Source: Clostridia bacterium (GTDB taxonomy: Bacteria; Bacillota; Clostridia; Oscillospirales; CAG-272). From it: 64,000 bases of DNA. Every line of letters starts with the position of its first letter. Within the stretch, counting starts at the first letter, position 1. The stretch is from NCBI GenBank assembly GCA_017504625.1, contig JAFVQU010000020.1, forward strand, positions 1-64,000. Reading direction: 5' to 3'. Under the pieces are notes generated by a model, which saw only the letters and a program-made list of their open reading frames with translations, was not told the origin of the DNA and did not search any database. The position numbers were made by a program, and so were the translations under genes. Below, in pieces: positions 26,666 to 37,188 of the stretch.

Positions 26666-27925
26666 TTGAAGTACGCGAATTCCATAAAATACGTAAATAG
26701 CTTTGAGCGTGCGAGCGATAGCTTACTTATTTCTCAAAAGAGAATAAGAGCCTTGTGCGAGCATCTCGGTCGAGTCAATCTCGGTATGAGATACATAAAT
26801 CTTCCGAAATCCACGGCGGGACACGCTTGCGCAGTAATGCTTGAGTCGGTTATCAAGTCTGCGGGATATAAGGTGGGAAGAATTACGTCGGTAGCGGATT
26901 TTGATCCGCATGAGAGCGTTTTCGTTGACCGTGCCGTTCCCGATATCGATGACGTAAGCAAATCGGTCGCGGAAATAAGAAGCTTTATCAAAGCCAATCC
27001 TGACGAGGTTTACTATAAGGAAGAGATAGTTTTTGCGCTCTCGCTTCTTTTATGTAAGCTTTCGGACTGTACCTTCGTCATTCTCGAAGGACTTTTTGAC
27101 AAGGATCACAGCCTTGATGCTATTTGTGCGCCCTACGATCTTATCGTTATGCCCACCGTTTACGATATTGACGGTGCGATTGAGGTTATAAAGCCTCAAT
27201 GCGAGGCGATAAGACGTGGAACGAGAGAGGTTATAAGCGGAAATCAGAAGAGCGATGTTTATAACTGCATTTCCAATGCATGTGCGATGAGCGGTGTAAG
27301 ACTTTATATACCTGCAAAGTCGCAGTTCGTTGTCACAGAGCATTCATTTAAAAAGCTCTCGTTTGAATACGGCGGTAAGGACGGATATATGCTCAGAAGT
27401 CCGTCGTATATTCTCCGAGACTGTGCTATAACGGTGATTGAAGCATCGCTTGCAATAAGACGAAGCGGATTTAAACTGCCCGGAAGCGCCATTGCCGAGG
27501 GCTTGCTTGCCGTAACCGATACTCTTTGCTTTGACGTTATCTCGGTAATGCCTTTGGTGATCGCCGATGCCGCATCTACATATGAGGAAACGGAAATGCT
27601 TCTTAAAACCTGCTCGGAGGCAGGAGTTGACGTCAGCGAGATTTCAATTTGCATTAATGCGGATAAAATCGAGGACGTAAAAACTCTTGAAGCTTGGTTT
27701 GAGGATAGTAAATTTGACCGAATGATCGTCGTGTGTAACGAGGAGTTGGATGCTGAAAGTATCTCAACGCCTGCACAAAGCGTTTGTATTTTTAATAGCG
27801 CAAAGGCGGCGGCAAAGGAAATCCTTTCGTCAATGCAAATCCAAAAAACACCGCTTATCTGCCTTGGTTCATTGAGATTTTCAACCGAGATCAAAAACGA
27901 ATTGTTAAAGCTGATGAGCTTCTGA
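26666..27925 (+). CDS. FolC/Mur-ligase-like protein lacking the ATP-binding loop
   Basis: The order of blocks follows folylpolyglutamate synthase: KRIRALCEHLG near the start, then MLESVIKSAGYKVGRITS after the place of the P-loop, then EEIVFALSLLL and FVILEG. However, the GTNGKGS loop is replaced by LPKSTAGHAC, and the GGRLDATN block is absent, so ATP-dependent ligation looks impossible. I chose TTG 26666, eight bases after AAGGAGG; upstream frame overlaps the GH13 gene. It gives 419 residues. It closes the glycogen operon before a terminator. It may be a regulatory or scaffold pseudoenzyme; its function is unknown. Confidence 0.7.
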   Translation: MKYANSIKYVNSFERASDSLLISQKRIRALCEHLGRVNLGMRYINLPKSTAGHACAVMLESVIKSAGYKVGRITSVADFDPHESVFVDRAVPDIDDVSKSVAEIRSFIKANPDEVYYKEEIVFALSLLLCKLSDCTFVILEGLFDKDHSLDAICAPYDLIVMPTVYDIDGAIEVIKPQCEAIRRGTREVISGNQKSDVYNCISNACAMSGVRLYIPAKSQFVVTEHSFKKLSFEYGGKDGYMLRSPSYILRDCAITVIEASLAIRRSGFKLPGSAIAEGLLAVTDTLCFDVISVMPLVIADAASTYEETEMLLKTCSEAGVDVSEISICINADKIEDVKTLEAWFEDSKFDRMIVVCNEELDAESISTPAQSVCIFNSAKAAAKEILSSMQIQKTPLICLGSLRFSTEIKNELLKLMSF

Positions 27926-27931
27926 CAATAA

Positions 27932-27964
27932 AGAAGAACGCGCCCTGGGAGCGTTCTTCTTTTG
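27932..27964 (+). terminator. Terminator of the glycogen operon
   Basis: A 10-bp stem (AGAAGAACGC with GCGTTCTTCT) with a 9-base loop, followed by TTTT, begins seven bases past the FolC-like stop. Confidence 0.88.
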
Positions 27965-28026
27965 CATAAAACGGAATATAAAGTCAATAATATAATATAA
28001 AGTTTGTATTATGAAAGGCAGAAAAT

Positions 28027-29346
28027 ATGATAAAACCGCAAATTGTAAAATGCTGTGGAAGAGAAATTCTTGATTCAAGAGGCTACCCGACTGTAGAAGC
28101 AACCGTAATGCTTTCTGACGGCACGGTCGGTGTTGCAAGCGTGCCCTCGGGGGCGTCAACAGGTATGTACGAAGCGACCGAAAAGCGCGACGGGGATAAT
28201 TCAAGATACGGAGGGCGCGGCGTGCTTGACGCGGTAAATAATATCTGTAAGCATATATCACCCGAGCTTGTAGGCTGCTATTCCTGTGAGCAAAGCGAGA
28301 TCGACCGATTAATGCGCGACCTTGACGGCACGGAGAATAAATCAAGGCTGGGAGCAAACGCGATCCTCGCGGTGTCACTTGCAAATGCCCGTGCTTGCGC
28401 AAATTCCTACCGAATTCCGCTATACAGGTGGCTTGGCGGTTGCAGGTCGGTAAGATTGCCGATCCCGATGATGAATATCCTTAACGGCGGCGCGCATGCG
28501 GCAAATAATATTGATATTCAGGAGTTTATGATAGTTCCCGTAGGCGCTACGTCGTTCTCCGACGCTCTGCGGATCGGAAGTGAAATATATCACGTGCTTG
28601 GAGGAATTTTGCGTGGCGCGGGATACGCGGTAGGTGTCGGTGACGAGGGAGGATACGCGCCTAATCTTGATTCTGACGAGGAGGCGATAGAATATATCCT
28701 TGATGCGATAGAAAGAAGCGGATACACGACTGACGACGTGAAGATCGCTCTTGACGTTGCCGCATCGGAATGGTATAACGATAAAAACGGCGTTTACGTT
28801 ATGGCAAAACGCGAAACTACCTGCAAAAAAGAGGAGCTTATTGATTATTTTTGCTCGCTTGTCGAAAAGTACCCGATAATCTCTATCGAGGATCCGCTTG
28901 ATCAGCGTGATTTTGAGGGCTGGGCGGAGATCACAAAGAGAATAGGAGAGAGAGTTATGCTCGTCGGTGACGATCTTTTCGTTACTAATCCCGAAAGACT
29001 AAAGCAGGGAATAGGAAAAGGCGCGGGCAACGCCATTCTTGTAAAGCCGAATCAGATAGGAACGCTTTCCGAGGTAATCGAAGTCATAGATATAGCGTCA
29101 AGCGCGGGATATTCCTATATTCTGTCGCACAGATCGGGAGAGACTGAGGACACGACGATAGCCGATATGGCAGTTGCGCTTGGCGCTCCGTTTATCAAGG
29201 CGGGCGCGCCGTGCAGGAGTGACCGAGTTGCAAAATACAACCGTTTGTTGCGTATAGAGGGCTCGCTCGGACATTCCGCAAGATACGGTCTTTCACAAGA
29301 ATCCATCGTTCCTACCGTGAGAACCTGTTGCGGTGAGGAGTATTAA
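28027..29346 (+). CDS. eno: Enolase, divergent
   Basis: Interconverts 2-phosphoglycerate and phosphoenolpyruvate. Catalytic and metal-binding blocks are intact: [52 protein letters not shown] and [12 protein letters not shown]. Some positions differ from the usual bacterial form ([14 protein letters not shown] where most have ALELRDGD..RYLG). Codons are unremarkable, unlike the biased glg and opp genes, which is unexpected for a main glycolytic enzyme and suggests a secondary copy. It lies alone between two terminators. No clear ribosome site beyond GAAAGG is seen. Confidence 0.9.
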   Translation: MIKPQIVKCCGREILDSRGYPTVEATVMLSDGTVGVASVPSGASTGMYEATEKRDGDNSRYGGRGVLDAVNNICKHISPELVGCYSCEQSEIDRLMRDLDGTENKSRLGANAILAVSLANARACANSYRIPLYRWLGGCRSVRLPIPMMNILNGGAHAANNIDIQEFMIVPVGATSFSDALRIGSEIYHVLGGILRGAGYAVGVGDEGGYAPNLDSDEEAIEYILDAIERSGYTTDDVKIALDVAASEWYNDKNGVYVMAKRETTCKKEELIDYFCSLVEKYPIISIEDPLDQRDFEGWAEITKRIGERVMLVGDDLFVTNPERLKQGIGKGAGNAILVKPNQIGTLSEVIEVIDIASSAGYSYILSHRSGETEDTTIADMAVALGAPFIKAGAPCRSDRVAKYNRLLRIEGSLGHSARYGLSQESIVPTVRTCCGEEY

Positions 29347-29351
29347 AAAGA

Positions 29352-29381
29352 GTCGGAAGAGCCAAGCTCTTCCGACCTTTT
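29352..29381. terminator. Bidirectional terminator between eno and addA
   Basis: A perfect 11-bp stem (GTCGGAAGAGC with GCTCTTCCGAC) with a CAA loop, followed by CTTTT on the plus strand and by CTTTTT on the minus strand. It serves both convergent genes. Confidence 0.93.
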
Positions 29382-29383
29382 AG

Positions 29384-32300
29384 TTATAGCTCGATTGCTT
29401 CACCTATCGCGGTAAGGTAGACGAAGATCTTTTTCGGTTTGCGACCGAAGATTTGCTCTATTGCGTATTCATACTGCTTTAGCTGATGACCATGCTTTTC
29501 TCTCATAGTTGAGATAAGAAGGGCGCGGTCGTTGCGCTCGTTTTCCGTTACCTTATCGGTCTTATAGTCGCAAAGGATAAGCTCGCCATGCGCATCTTCA
29601 ATAATAAGATCAATAGAGCCTTGAACGAATATTTTTTTGTCAGATACAAAAGACTTTATTTTATCATTTTGCGTAAAATCTGATGCGGGACGGTGCATTC
29701 CAAAACGGAATTCGCGTCGAACACTCTTTGCACATCGAATAAGAGCGTAAAGCTTGCTTGCAAAAAAATCACGAAGCTGGTCGCGGTCGATTATCTTCGC
29801 CGTACGCTCACTTATAAATCTTTTATTTATAAGTCGCGCTATCTCATTTTCAAGTCCGTTTTTATCCACATTATAGTAGTCGCAGAACTGCAAAAAGAGG
29901 TGTGTTGCCGTACCTTTTTCGGTTGCCGTCGTTTTTTTGTTAAGCTCAAGTATGCTATCGAAGCTTACGCTCTGAGAGCGCATAAGCTCAATTCGTCTCT
30001 TAATGCTGTCAACGTTATCACGTTGCTGCTCGTCACGGCTTTCGCCGTACTCCAATACGTCCGCGGCGGGTATCGGAATAAATATGCTATCATCGAGCAT
30101 CACGGGAGATACCTTTGATGCCGCGACCTTGGAGGGAAGTGAGGAGAGGAGTAATTCTGCCTCGCTGATATTAGCCCCCTCTGATAACAGTTGTGAAAGC
30201 TTGCGGTCATTTTCGTCAAGATGATTTAGCGTTATTCCATCCCCGTATCCAATATAAAAGTCTACAAGATCTGCCTGTCCTTTTTTGAACAGATTAATTT
30301 TGAAGTTATCGTTATCAAAGTCAGAGCCTGCCAGAGTGAGCATTATCGTTTCGATATAGCTCCTTGATTTTTGTATCGAATAATTGAGATCTGCAGAATT
30401 AAATGCATCTGTAACGAGAGAATCAAAGCTGCGCTTGAGAGATGCACTCAAATACAGTCTTTCTCTTGCTCGCGTCAGTGCGACGTACAATATTCGCGCT
30501 TCCTCCTCAATTTGTCTGGCTTTTGTGAGCGTGTCTGCCGCTTGCCAGAGTGGGCTTGAGGCGTAGCGCTCCTTTATCTTTTCAAAAACGTCACGATCTT
30601 CATCCATTATACGTGGAAGCTTGAAGGAGAGTCCAAAATCCTTGCTGTAGAGAATAGGACTTTTGGAATCCGCAAGATTTATCTGCTTACCAAGTCCGAA
30701 TAAGAAGCAGGCACAAAATTCAAGACCCTTTGACTGATGCATCGTCATAATGGTTACCGCGTTATTATTTTGCCCCGGACGCTCGGCAGAAGGCGGGCTG
30801 ACCTCGGTAAGTTTATTAAGATATGATAGAAAATTTCTAAGTCCGTTCCACGAGCGCTTTACATAGGCGCACGCGCAGTCAAAAAGATATATATACGCCT
30901 CGCTCTCGGCAAGACAGGAGTATCGGTCAAGCGAGATAAGAGCGCGCAAGAGCTTTTCTGCGGAGAGTCTTGACGCAAGCCTGCGCATCTTGTCGGTTTC
31001 ATTTACGAATTCGCGGCATCTTTGCGCGAGCTTTTCGTCATTTCCGTTATCTGCATAATCTATTACCGCATCGTAAAGAGAATGAGAATCGGATATTGAC
31101 TGTCTTATTTCAACAAGCTCATCAAAGCTAACGACGGGAGATATTCCCGAAACGCTCGTTGTAAGTAAACGGCAAAGCGGAATATCGGAGCGTGGATTGT
31201 TGACAACTGTAAGCAGATCCAAAAGAATCAGCATATCAGGCTCTGAAAAGATATCTCCGCCCGCGCTCGACGCGTACTTTATGCCAAGCATATCGAGTGC
31301 AAGCATCAAAGGCTTTGCATGCTTGTGGCTTCTTACAAGAACTGCAATGTCAGAGGGAAGAATAGGTGATCCGTCAGCCTTCTTTTCAAATTTGATAAGA
31401 CGCGCTATCTCGTTTGCGGTCACACACGCTTCGTCAGAGAGCATTTTCTGCTCCTTTTTGTCCTTATCGGTTGCGTCGGATGCCTCTTGGTCGTCTATTG
31501 CGACGTCTACCGCATTTTCAAGCTCGCTGTATTCGACAGAGTCAATGATGTTCAGCGTAACACGTGGACTTACATATTCGGTCGTTGGCTTTTCCTTTGA
31601 AAAGACGAGATCATCACTGCTCGTATATCCAATGCTATCGGAAAACGCGTCGAAAACCTTTGAGCATACGGTGTTAGTGAATTTTATCACGTTATCGTCG
31701 CATCTGAAGTTATCCGACATAAATATCGTGTTCTCGGCAGCTTCAAGCGAAGATGGATCTTCTTTGTCGTATAGGGGAAATCTTCTTCGGTAGTTGGCAA
31801 ATATTGAAGGCTCTGCTTCACGGAAGCCATAAATGCTTTGCTTGATATCGCCGACCATAAAACGATTTTTGTCACCTATAAGCTCAAATATCCTGTCCTG
31901 TATTTCGTTTACGTCCTGATACTCGTCAATATAGACCTCGTCAAAGCTCGAGCGCAACGATAAACAGTATTCTGACGGAGAGCCGTCAGCTTCTGTCAGA
32001 AGCTCGAGCATGTACTTTGGCATATCGGAAAATTCACAAAATCCCTTTTTAAGCTTTTCGGCGGTGTAACGTCTTTCGTAATCGGCAAGAAGCGAGTAGA
32101 CCGCAGAGCAAAGCTCTGCCGTCATTTCAAAATGACGAGAGATGGTCTTGGGATCTTCTGAGAGAAGATCGTCCTTTATCATTTTGAGCATAGGAACGAG
32201 CTTTTTCGAGCGAAGCTTATGATAATAGTCAAAATCAGCATTTTTGACATCCTTCGGTACTGACGGCATTCTGCCGAATTCAAGAGCGGAAAATGCGCTT

Positions 32301-33142
32301 TGTACCTTGGAGTAATTTTTTTCATTAAGCGTCCTTGTAAGCTCCTCGCACTTTATAAGGTCAGCGGTAAATATGCCCGAATAATACTGTCCTACATTTG
32401 ACAGCTTTTCAAAATCGGCAAGAGCCTTTTCACACGACCTTTTGGCATACGTTATACGAGAGGTGATCTCATGAAGTATTGCGGATCCCTCGTCGGTATC
32501 GAAAAAGTCCTCCTTGGCGGAATTTTCCATACGCTTTGCGTGACGGTCAAGTCTGCCAATGCCTTCGGGCGAGGTAACGAGCTTTTTGTATATCTCAATA
32601 AGCGTGGGAACAACACCCGAGCTATCGCGGGCAGGTGAGATTATAGTCATTAGTCTGCCGGTAGCAGTTTCCATTACCGAATCAAGAGTTGCATCGTTTC
32701 CATCCTTGCAGAGAAAGGCATCAATAGCCTCGCGCATCATTTTGCGCCTTATGGGATCAAGCTCTGCGTCGTCTGCAAGTCTTATTGAAGGGGGGAGCCC
32801 GAGCTTTTCAAAATTTGCTCTGACCGGAGTGGTAAAGAAGGAGTCTATAGTGCAGATGTTGGCGCTTCCGAGTCGCAAGATCTGATTTTGCAGATGTTGA
32901 GAGTCGGGATGCTCGGCGATAGCCTCGCTGAGTGTTTTTGATATTTTTGCTTTAAGCTCGGATGCCGCCGCGCGAGTAAACGTCACGATAAGCATACGGC
33001 TTATATCGCGTTCCTCCTCAATTATCGAGCGCAGTATTCTTTGAGTTAGGGTAAACGTCTTACCCGAGCCCGCCGCCGCGCTGACAAGCAACGTCTTGCC
33101 GCGCACGTCAATGGCGGCTTGTTGAGCGTCTGTAAATTTCAT
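29384..33142 (-). CDS. addA: ATP-dependent helicase/nuclease AddA
   Basis: UvrD-type helicase with C-terminal nuclease, part of the AddAB enzyme that processes double-strand breaks for recombination. Walker A is SAAAGSGKT near residue 25, helicase motifs follow (RMLIVTFTRAAASELK, YIDEYQDVNEIQ, VGDIKQSIYGFR, TMHQSKGLEF, YVALTRARERLY), and the nuclease active site near the C-terminus has the GSIDLII...DYKTDK pattern. I chose ATG 33142, preceded by GTGAGG; length 1252 is normal. It lies 18 bases after addB. Confidence 0.96.
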   Translation of the reverse strand: MKFTDAQQAAIDVRGKTLLVSAAAGSGKTFTLTQRILRSIIEEERDISRMLIVTFTRAAASELKAKISKTLSEAIAEHPDSQHLQNQILRLGSANICTIDSFFTTPVRANFEKLGLPPSIRLADDAELDPIRRKMMREAIDAFLCKDGNDATLDSVMETATGRLMTIISPARDSSGVVPTLIEIYKKLVTSPEGIGRLDRHAKRMENSAKEDFFDTDEGSAILHEITSRITYAKRSCEKALADFEKLSNVGQYYSGIFTADLIKCEELTRTLNEKNYSKVQSAFSALEFGRMPSVPKDVKNADFDYYHKLRSKKLVPMLKMIKDDLLSEDPKTISRHFEMTAELCSAVYSLLADYERRYTAEKLKKGFCEFSDMPKYMLELLTEADGSPSEYCLSLRSSFDEVYIDEYQDVNEIQDRIFELIGDKNRFMVGDIKQSIYGFREAEPSIFANYRRRFPLYDKEDPSSLEAAENTIFMSDNFRCDDNVIKFTNTVCSKVFDAFSDSIGYTSSDDLVFSKEKPTTEYVSPRVTLNIIDSVEYSELENAVDVAIDDQEASDATDKDKKEQKMLSDEACVTANEIARLIKFEKKADGSPILPSDIAVLVRSHKHAKPLMLALDMLGIKYASSAGGDIFSEPDMLILLDLLTVVNNPRSDIPLCRLLTTSVSGISPVVSFDELVEIRQSISDSHSLYDAVIDYADNGNDEKLAQRCREFVNETDKMRRLASRLSAEKLLRALISLDRYSCLAESEAYIYLFDCACAYVKRSWNGLRNFLSYLNKLTEVSPPSAERPGQNNNAVTIMTMHQSKGLEFCACFLFGLGKQINLADSKSPILYSKDFGLSFKLPRIMDEDRDVFEKIKERYASSPLWQAADTLTKARQIEEEARILYVALTRARERLYLSASLKRSFDSLVTDAFNSADLNYSIQKSRSYIETIMLTLAGSDFDNDNFKINLFKKGQADLVDFYIGYGDGITLNHLDENDRKLSQLLSEGANISEAELLLSSLPSKVAASKVSPVMLDDSIFIPIPAADVLEYGESRDEQQRDNVDSIKRRIELMRSQSVSFDSILELNKKTTATEKGTATHLFLQFCDYYNVDKNGLENEIARLINKRFISERTAKIIDRDQLRDFFASKLYALIRCAKSVRREFRFGMHRPASDFTQNDKIKSFVSDKKIFVQGSIDLIIEDAHGELILCDYKTDKVTENERNDRALLISTMREKHGHQLKQYEYAIEQIFGRKPKKIFVYLTAIGEAIEL

Positions 33143-33160
33143 ATTAATCCTCACGTTTGA

Positions 33161-36100
33161 TCAAACTGTTTTGATTGCAGAGGGGCAGGTCTTGCGAAGA
33201 GAGCAAAACCTACAAGCGTCCTCAGATGGAGTTTTGGGAATATTTCCGGAATAGATGCTTTCACCGATTTTCGATACCGAGGAAACGAAATCCTCCTTGA
33301 CCTTGGCAAACTCGTCGGCGTTCAACGGAGAAGCGCCGGGGGACTTTTTCTTGCCCTTTGCATCTTCTTTATCACGTTCTCCAAGGGCATCAATAAGATC
33401 GCCGTCGTTGAGTATAAATCCGCTTCGTGTCGGCATCATATGTCCCTGTGTTTCCTCCGCGGAGAGAAATTGAGCTGATGCGGGCACTAAGGTGCTTCCG
33501 TCTCCGAAATAGTGGAGATTTGCCTCTCCTGCCGCAGTAAAGAGGTATGCGGGCAGCTGAATATCCTCTCCGCTTTCGACCTTTTGCGGATCAAATTTAT
33601 GGCTTCCCGTTTTGTAGTCAACTACACGCAAAAATCTCGTTTCGCCGTTGTCGTAGCAGTCAATTCTGTCTACCGTTCCGCCAAAGACTACGGTAAAGCG
33701 TTCACCGTTGCATTCAACCGATATCTCAACGGGTCTGAGCGCATCATCTACCTTGTCGCTTATACGCTTTTCAAAGGCTATTACTTTGAATTTTGAGGTT
33801 CTGAACTCATCAATTACGCTCTTTGCCATAATAAGCGCAAGATCTCGAAGTCTTGCAAATGAATGTGAAAGCGATGCGGTGAGATTACAGTTAAGCTCGG
33901 ATATGTGCTCAAGAACTATATCGTTTACGTAGCTTATTATCTCGTCATCGGAGAGATCGGGTAGACTTCCGTCAGGAAGAACTATCTTACGAAGCAGCTT
34001 TTCAAGGACGTAGTGGATTATCGTGCCCGCGCTTGCATAGCTTATCTCGGAAGGACCCTGCTCACGAAGCTTGAGAACGTACTCACACCAATATTTATAC
34101 GGGCATTCCGCAAATGAAGTGACACTTGATTTTGAAAGATAAAGCCTTTCGCCAAATATGTTTTTTACGATAAGAGGATCAATAATCACTCCGTCGTCGT
34201 TAATTATCTGCTCGGATTGCACTCCATTGTTTCGCTCTTCCGATGCTTCGCGTAAGAGCGCAAGATCAAATTTCCTTTCACAAAGATAGGGAAGAATATA
34301 TTTTACTCTGTTGTACGCGACCGACGGAGTGAGCGCGCCTCCGCCGATGTGAGAGGTACAGGTGCATAGGATAAGCTTATCAGAGGGCTTCGTCATTGCT
34401 CTGTAAACGAAGAAAAGCTCGTCGGAGATTATTCTACTCTCACGCGACGAAAGCTCAAGACCAAGCTCATCAAGCAGCTTCTTATCATTCTCGTTGAGAA
34501 TGCCGCCATCGGAAAATGCCGCAGGGAATTCGCCCTCGCATAGTCCAAGCAAAACAGCCATCTTGATATTTTCAACTCTGAGAGTGTCGGCAGAGCCGAT
34601 AGTCACGCAATCGTTTACTGCGGGGACAGAGCCGATATCAGTATGGCGAAGCATTATCTCAATAGCCAGCGCAAGCTCCTCCGGGCTTGTAGGAGCATCG
34701 GCAAGTATAATAGATATATTCGTCAGAGAAGAAACTATGTAGTCGTATGTGCGCAGAAGCTCACCGGCTTCCTTTACGTTACCGAGTGAAAGCTCAAGCT
34801 CGGCAAGGGAAGAAAGATTTTTGTCAATACCGATTTCCTTGAGATACTCATAGATCGCGCGGCAGTTTTTTTCCGTGTTGCCGCATGCGAGCGAGAATTT
34901 CTGCTTCATCTCTTCAAGCGGGGGGATGAGGGATGCGCGAACCTTATTTGCGGCGGCAAGAATTCGCTCACCGCGGTTGCTCTTTACGACAGTATAGCCG
35001 TCGGGATTCATGCTCCATATTTTTTCGGTAAAGAGAGATCCGCATATATCCCACGTAGCACAATAATCCTCAAACAGATCTGCATCGGAAAGGTCAATAC
35101 CGCAAAGTCCTGTTTTGAGCAGAGTAAGAACGTCCTGCAACTGAAAATTGTAGGTGATGCAACGCAGAGCGGAGAGAATAAGTCTTGCGGCGGGCGTTGT
35201 CGAAAGATCTGTTTTTTCAGAATAGAAATACGGAATATTCATTCGGTCAAAGACGGCGTTTATAACACCTCTGCGGCTCTCGCTGTCACGCATTATGACC
35301 GCAATATCCGAATATTTCATACCGTCCTTGTGTGCCTTAAGTATGTTAAGTGCGGCGGCGTTTGCCTCTTCGTATTCGTTATGACATACGAACGCTTCAA
35401 TCTGTCCGCGATCTGAGCTTGCAATTTGGGGCAGAGTATCCTTTCTCAGAGAGAAATTCCAAAGATTTTCCTCAATAGCCGCAATTTCAGATACTGCTCT
35501 TATATTTTTTTCAAGAACAATGTCCACACTTTCTACTGAGTGACGCTTTGCCATTGCGGTAAGCTTTCTGACCGTGTGATCAATACTTTCGGTATGCGGG
35601 CCTGCGCTTCTTCTATGGGGTGTAGCGAAGGAAACGGTCGTATTTTTTGCCTGTCGTATAATTTCTTCAAGCACCGAGAATTCTTCACCGGTAAAGCTTG
35701 TAAACGAGTCTACGTAAATATTACAATCAGTAAAAATTTTATTTTCAGAGAGAGCAAGAGCAAGTCTTGAAAGCTTATGCTCGGATGCAAGCGCGCCCTC
35801 GCCAAGTCTGTCCCCGATATTTTTCATAAAATCAGCATAGATCAGAGCAATATCCTCAAGCTTTGCAGAGAGAGCGCTCTCTTCGCATTTTTCGGCAATA
35901 TTCTCGCAGTCCTCGGGAGTGATTGAGCTTGCGTGAAGCTCGTTAATTACCGACAACATCATCGAGCCGAACGATGCATCGTTTTTGATGGACTTGTATT
36001 GCTTCAAAAACGGCGCGACCTCACGCAGACTTTGCCACATAATAAGATGTTTTTCTGCCAATCCGATATGTGAGTCGGTAAGACCTCCGACGATACCGAA

Positions 36101-36310
36101 TACTATTTGACAAAGGCGTGAGAATGTAACGACCTCAAAGCAGAGTGCGGAGGAAGCAGGGAGGTCGGCAAGCATAGATTCACTGATATACGCCTGTTGC
36201 TCGGGGACGAGAAGATAAGTTTTCTCTCCCACCTCAACGTGCTTTTTTATTTCGTTTATTATGTACGTGGTTTTACCGCTACCGGGGCGGCCGAAAAGAT
36301 ATTTAAGCAT
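33161..36310 (-). CDS. addB: ATP-dependent nuclease subunit AddB
   Basis: Second subunit of AddAB. It has the Walker A GRPGSGKT at residues 7-14 and a C-terminal nuclease domain with GGTVDRIDCY and VVDYKTGSHKF. The structural Fe-S cluster cysteines are present: one in FAECPYKYW and three in CRFCSLRKTC near the C-terminus. Length 1049 is slightly short for the family. Its start overlaps the upstream queG-like gene by eight bases. Confidence 0.95.
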   Translation of the reverse strand: MLKYLFGRPGSGKTTYIINEIKKHVEVGEKTYLLVPEQQAYISESMLADLPASSALCFEVVTFSRLCQIVFGIVGGLTDSHIGLAEKHLIMWQSLREVAPFLKQYKSIKNDASFGSMMLSVINELHASSITPEDCENIAEKCEESALSAKLEDIALIYADFMKNIGDRLGEGALASEHKLSRLALALSENKIFTDCNIYVDSFTSFTGEEFSVLEEIIRQAKNTTVSFATPHRRSAGPHTESIDHTVRKLTAMAKRHSVESVDIVLEKNIRAVSEIAAIEENLWNFSLRKDTLPQIASSDRGQIEAFVCHNEYEEANAAALNILKAHKDGMKYSDIAVIMRDSESRRGVINAVFDRMNIPYFYSEKTDLSTTPAARLILSALRCITYNFQLQDVLTLLKTGLCGIDLSDADLFEDYCATWDICGSLFTEKIWSMNPDGYTVVKSNRGERILAAANKVRASLIPPLEEMKQKFSLACGNTEKNCRAIYEYLKEIGIDKNLSSLAELELSLGNVKEAGELLRTYDYIVSSLTNISIILADAPTSPEELALAIEIMLRHTDIGSVPAVNDCVTIGSADTLRVENIKMAVLLGLCEGEFPAAFSDGGILNENDKKLLDELGLELSSRESRIISDELFFVYRAMTKPSDKLILCTCTSHIGGGALTPSVAYNRVKYILPYLCERKFDLALLREASEERNNGVQSEQIINDDGVIIDPLIVKNIFGERLYLSKSSVTSFAECPYKYWCEYVLKLREQGPSEISYASAGTIIHYVLEKLLRKIVLPDGSLPDLSDDEIISYVNDIVLEHISELNCNLTASLSHSFARLRDLALIMAKSVIDEFRTSKFKVIAFEKRISDKVDDALRPVEISVECNGERFTVVFGGTVDRIDCYDNGETRFLRVVDYKTGSHKFDPQKVESGEDIQLPAYLFTAAGEANLHYFGDGSTLVPASAQFLSAEETQGHMMPTRSGFILNDGDLIDALGERDKEDAKGKKKSPGASPLNADEFAKVKEDFVSSVSKIGESIYSGNIPKTPSEDACRFCSLRKTCPSAIKTV

Positions 36311-37130
36311 TCTGGCTTTCCTTACCTTCCATAATTTTAAGATTGCGAGTTACAGCGCCTCGTCCGCGCCATGAGTATGCGCGGTGTGAAAATTCTTCTT
36401 CACTCATATCATTTATTTTATCACTTGTCAGTATTGGGATAAGCTCCTCGTTGAAGAAATCGACCTCGGTATAGATCGTACCCTTGCGCTTCGCACGGAG
36501 GGTGAAGGGGCAGATCTCCTGACAGATGTCGCAGCCCCATATGCTGCCGTATTTCTTAATAGCGTTTGCTTCGTTTGCGGTAAGCTCACCCTTCTTCTGT
36601 GTAAGCGATGAAAGGCATTCACCGATAGACGCCATAGGGCAGGCAAGCTGGCATTTTCCGCATTTGAGGCAGTATTTGATCTCGTTTTTTTTGGTCTGTA
36701 TCGGATAGTCGGTAATTATTTCTCCAAGAAAGACATAGGATGAGTATTTCTCGGTTATAAGCAGTCCGTTGTCACCAAGCATTCCAAGTCCGCAAAGTGC
36801 GGCGGCGTGGCGCTCGTCGATAGGCGAATTATCGGCAAAGCACTCAAATTTTGCACCGTCAAATTCCTTGATGAGCGCGTCCGTCAACTCAGTGAAAAGT
36901 CCCTTGAAGAAAAGGTGGTAATCGCGCGGAGCAGCGTATGCGGAGATATTCTTGTCGTTATAGCGTGAAAGGTAGGGGACGGCAAAGACGATCGCGCTGA
37001 GCGAGTTATATTCGCTCTCACAAAAATTTCTCAGCTTGTAGGGTCTTGTAATGCGGCAATCGCATAATTTTAATGCGCCGACAAGCTCAATATTATGTTT
37101 TAGAAGTGTTTTTTTGATAAAATCAAGCAT
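36303..37130 (-). CDS. QueG-like epoxyqueuosine reductase, short form
   Basis: Iron-sulfur protein of the QueG/DUF1730 family, which completes queuosine in tRNA. Two [4Fe-4S] motifs are clear (CLKCGKCQLACP and CDICQEICP), and the APRDYH and ADNSPIDERHAA blocks correspond to the QueG cobalamin/substrate regions. At 276 residues it lacks the C-terminal HEAT-like domain of typical QueG (about 380), so the substrate may differ. ATG 37130 is chosen because GTGAGG lies five bases upstream. First gene of the queG-addB-addA transcript. Confidence 0.75.
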   Translation of the reverse strand: MLDFIKKTLLKHNIELVGALKLCDCRITRPYKLRNFCESEYNSLSAIVFAVPYLSRYNDKNISAYAAPRDYHLFFKGLFTELTDALIKEFDGAKFECFADNSPIDERHAAALCGLGMLGDNGLLITEKYSSYVFLGEIITDYPIQTKKNEIKYCLKCGKCQLACPMASIGECLSSLTQKKGELTANEANAIKKYGSIWGCDICQEICPFTLRAKRKGTIYTEVDFFNEELIPILTSDKINDMSEEEFSHRAYSWRGRGAVTRNLKIMEGKESQNA

Positions 37131-37188
37131 AAATACCTCACGCATTAAAAACGGTGTTGAATTTTGGAGTAAAATATATTATAATTTA

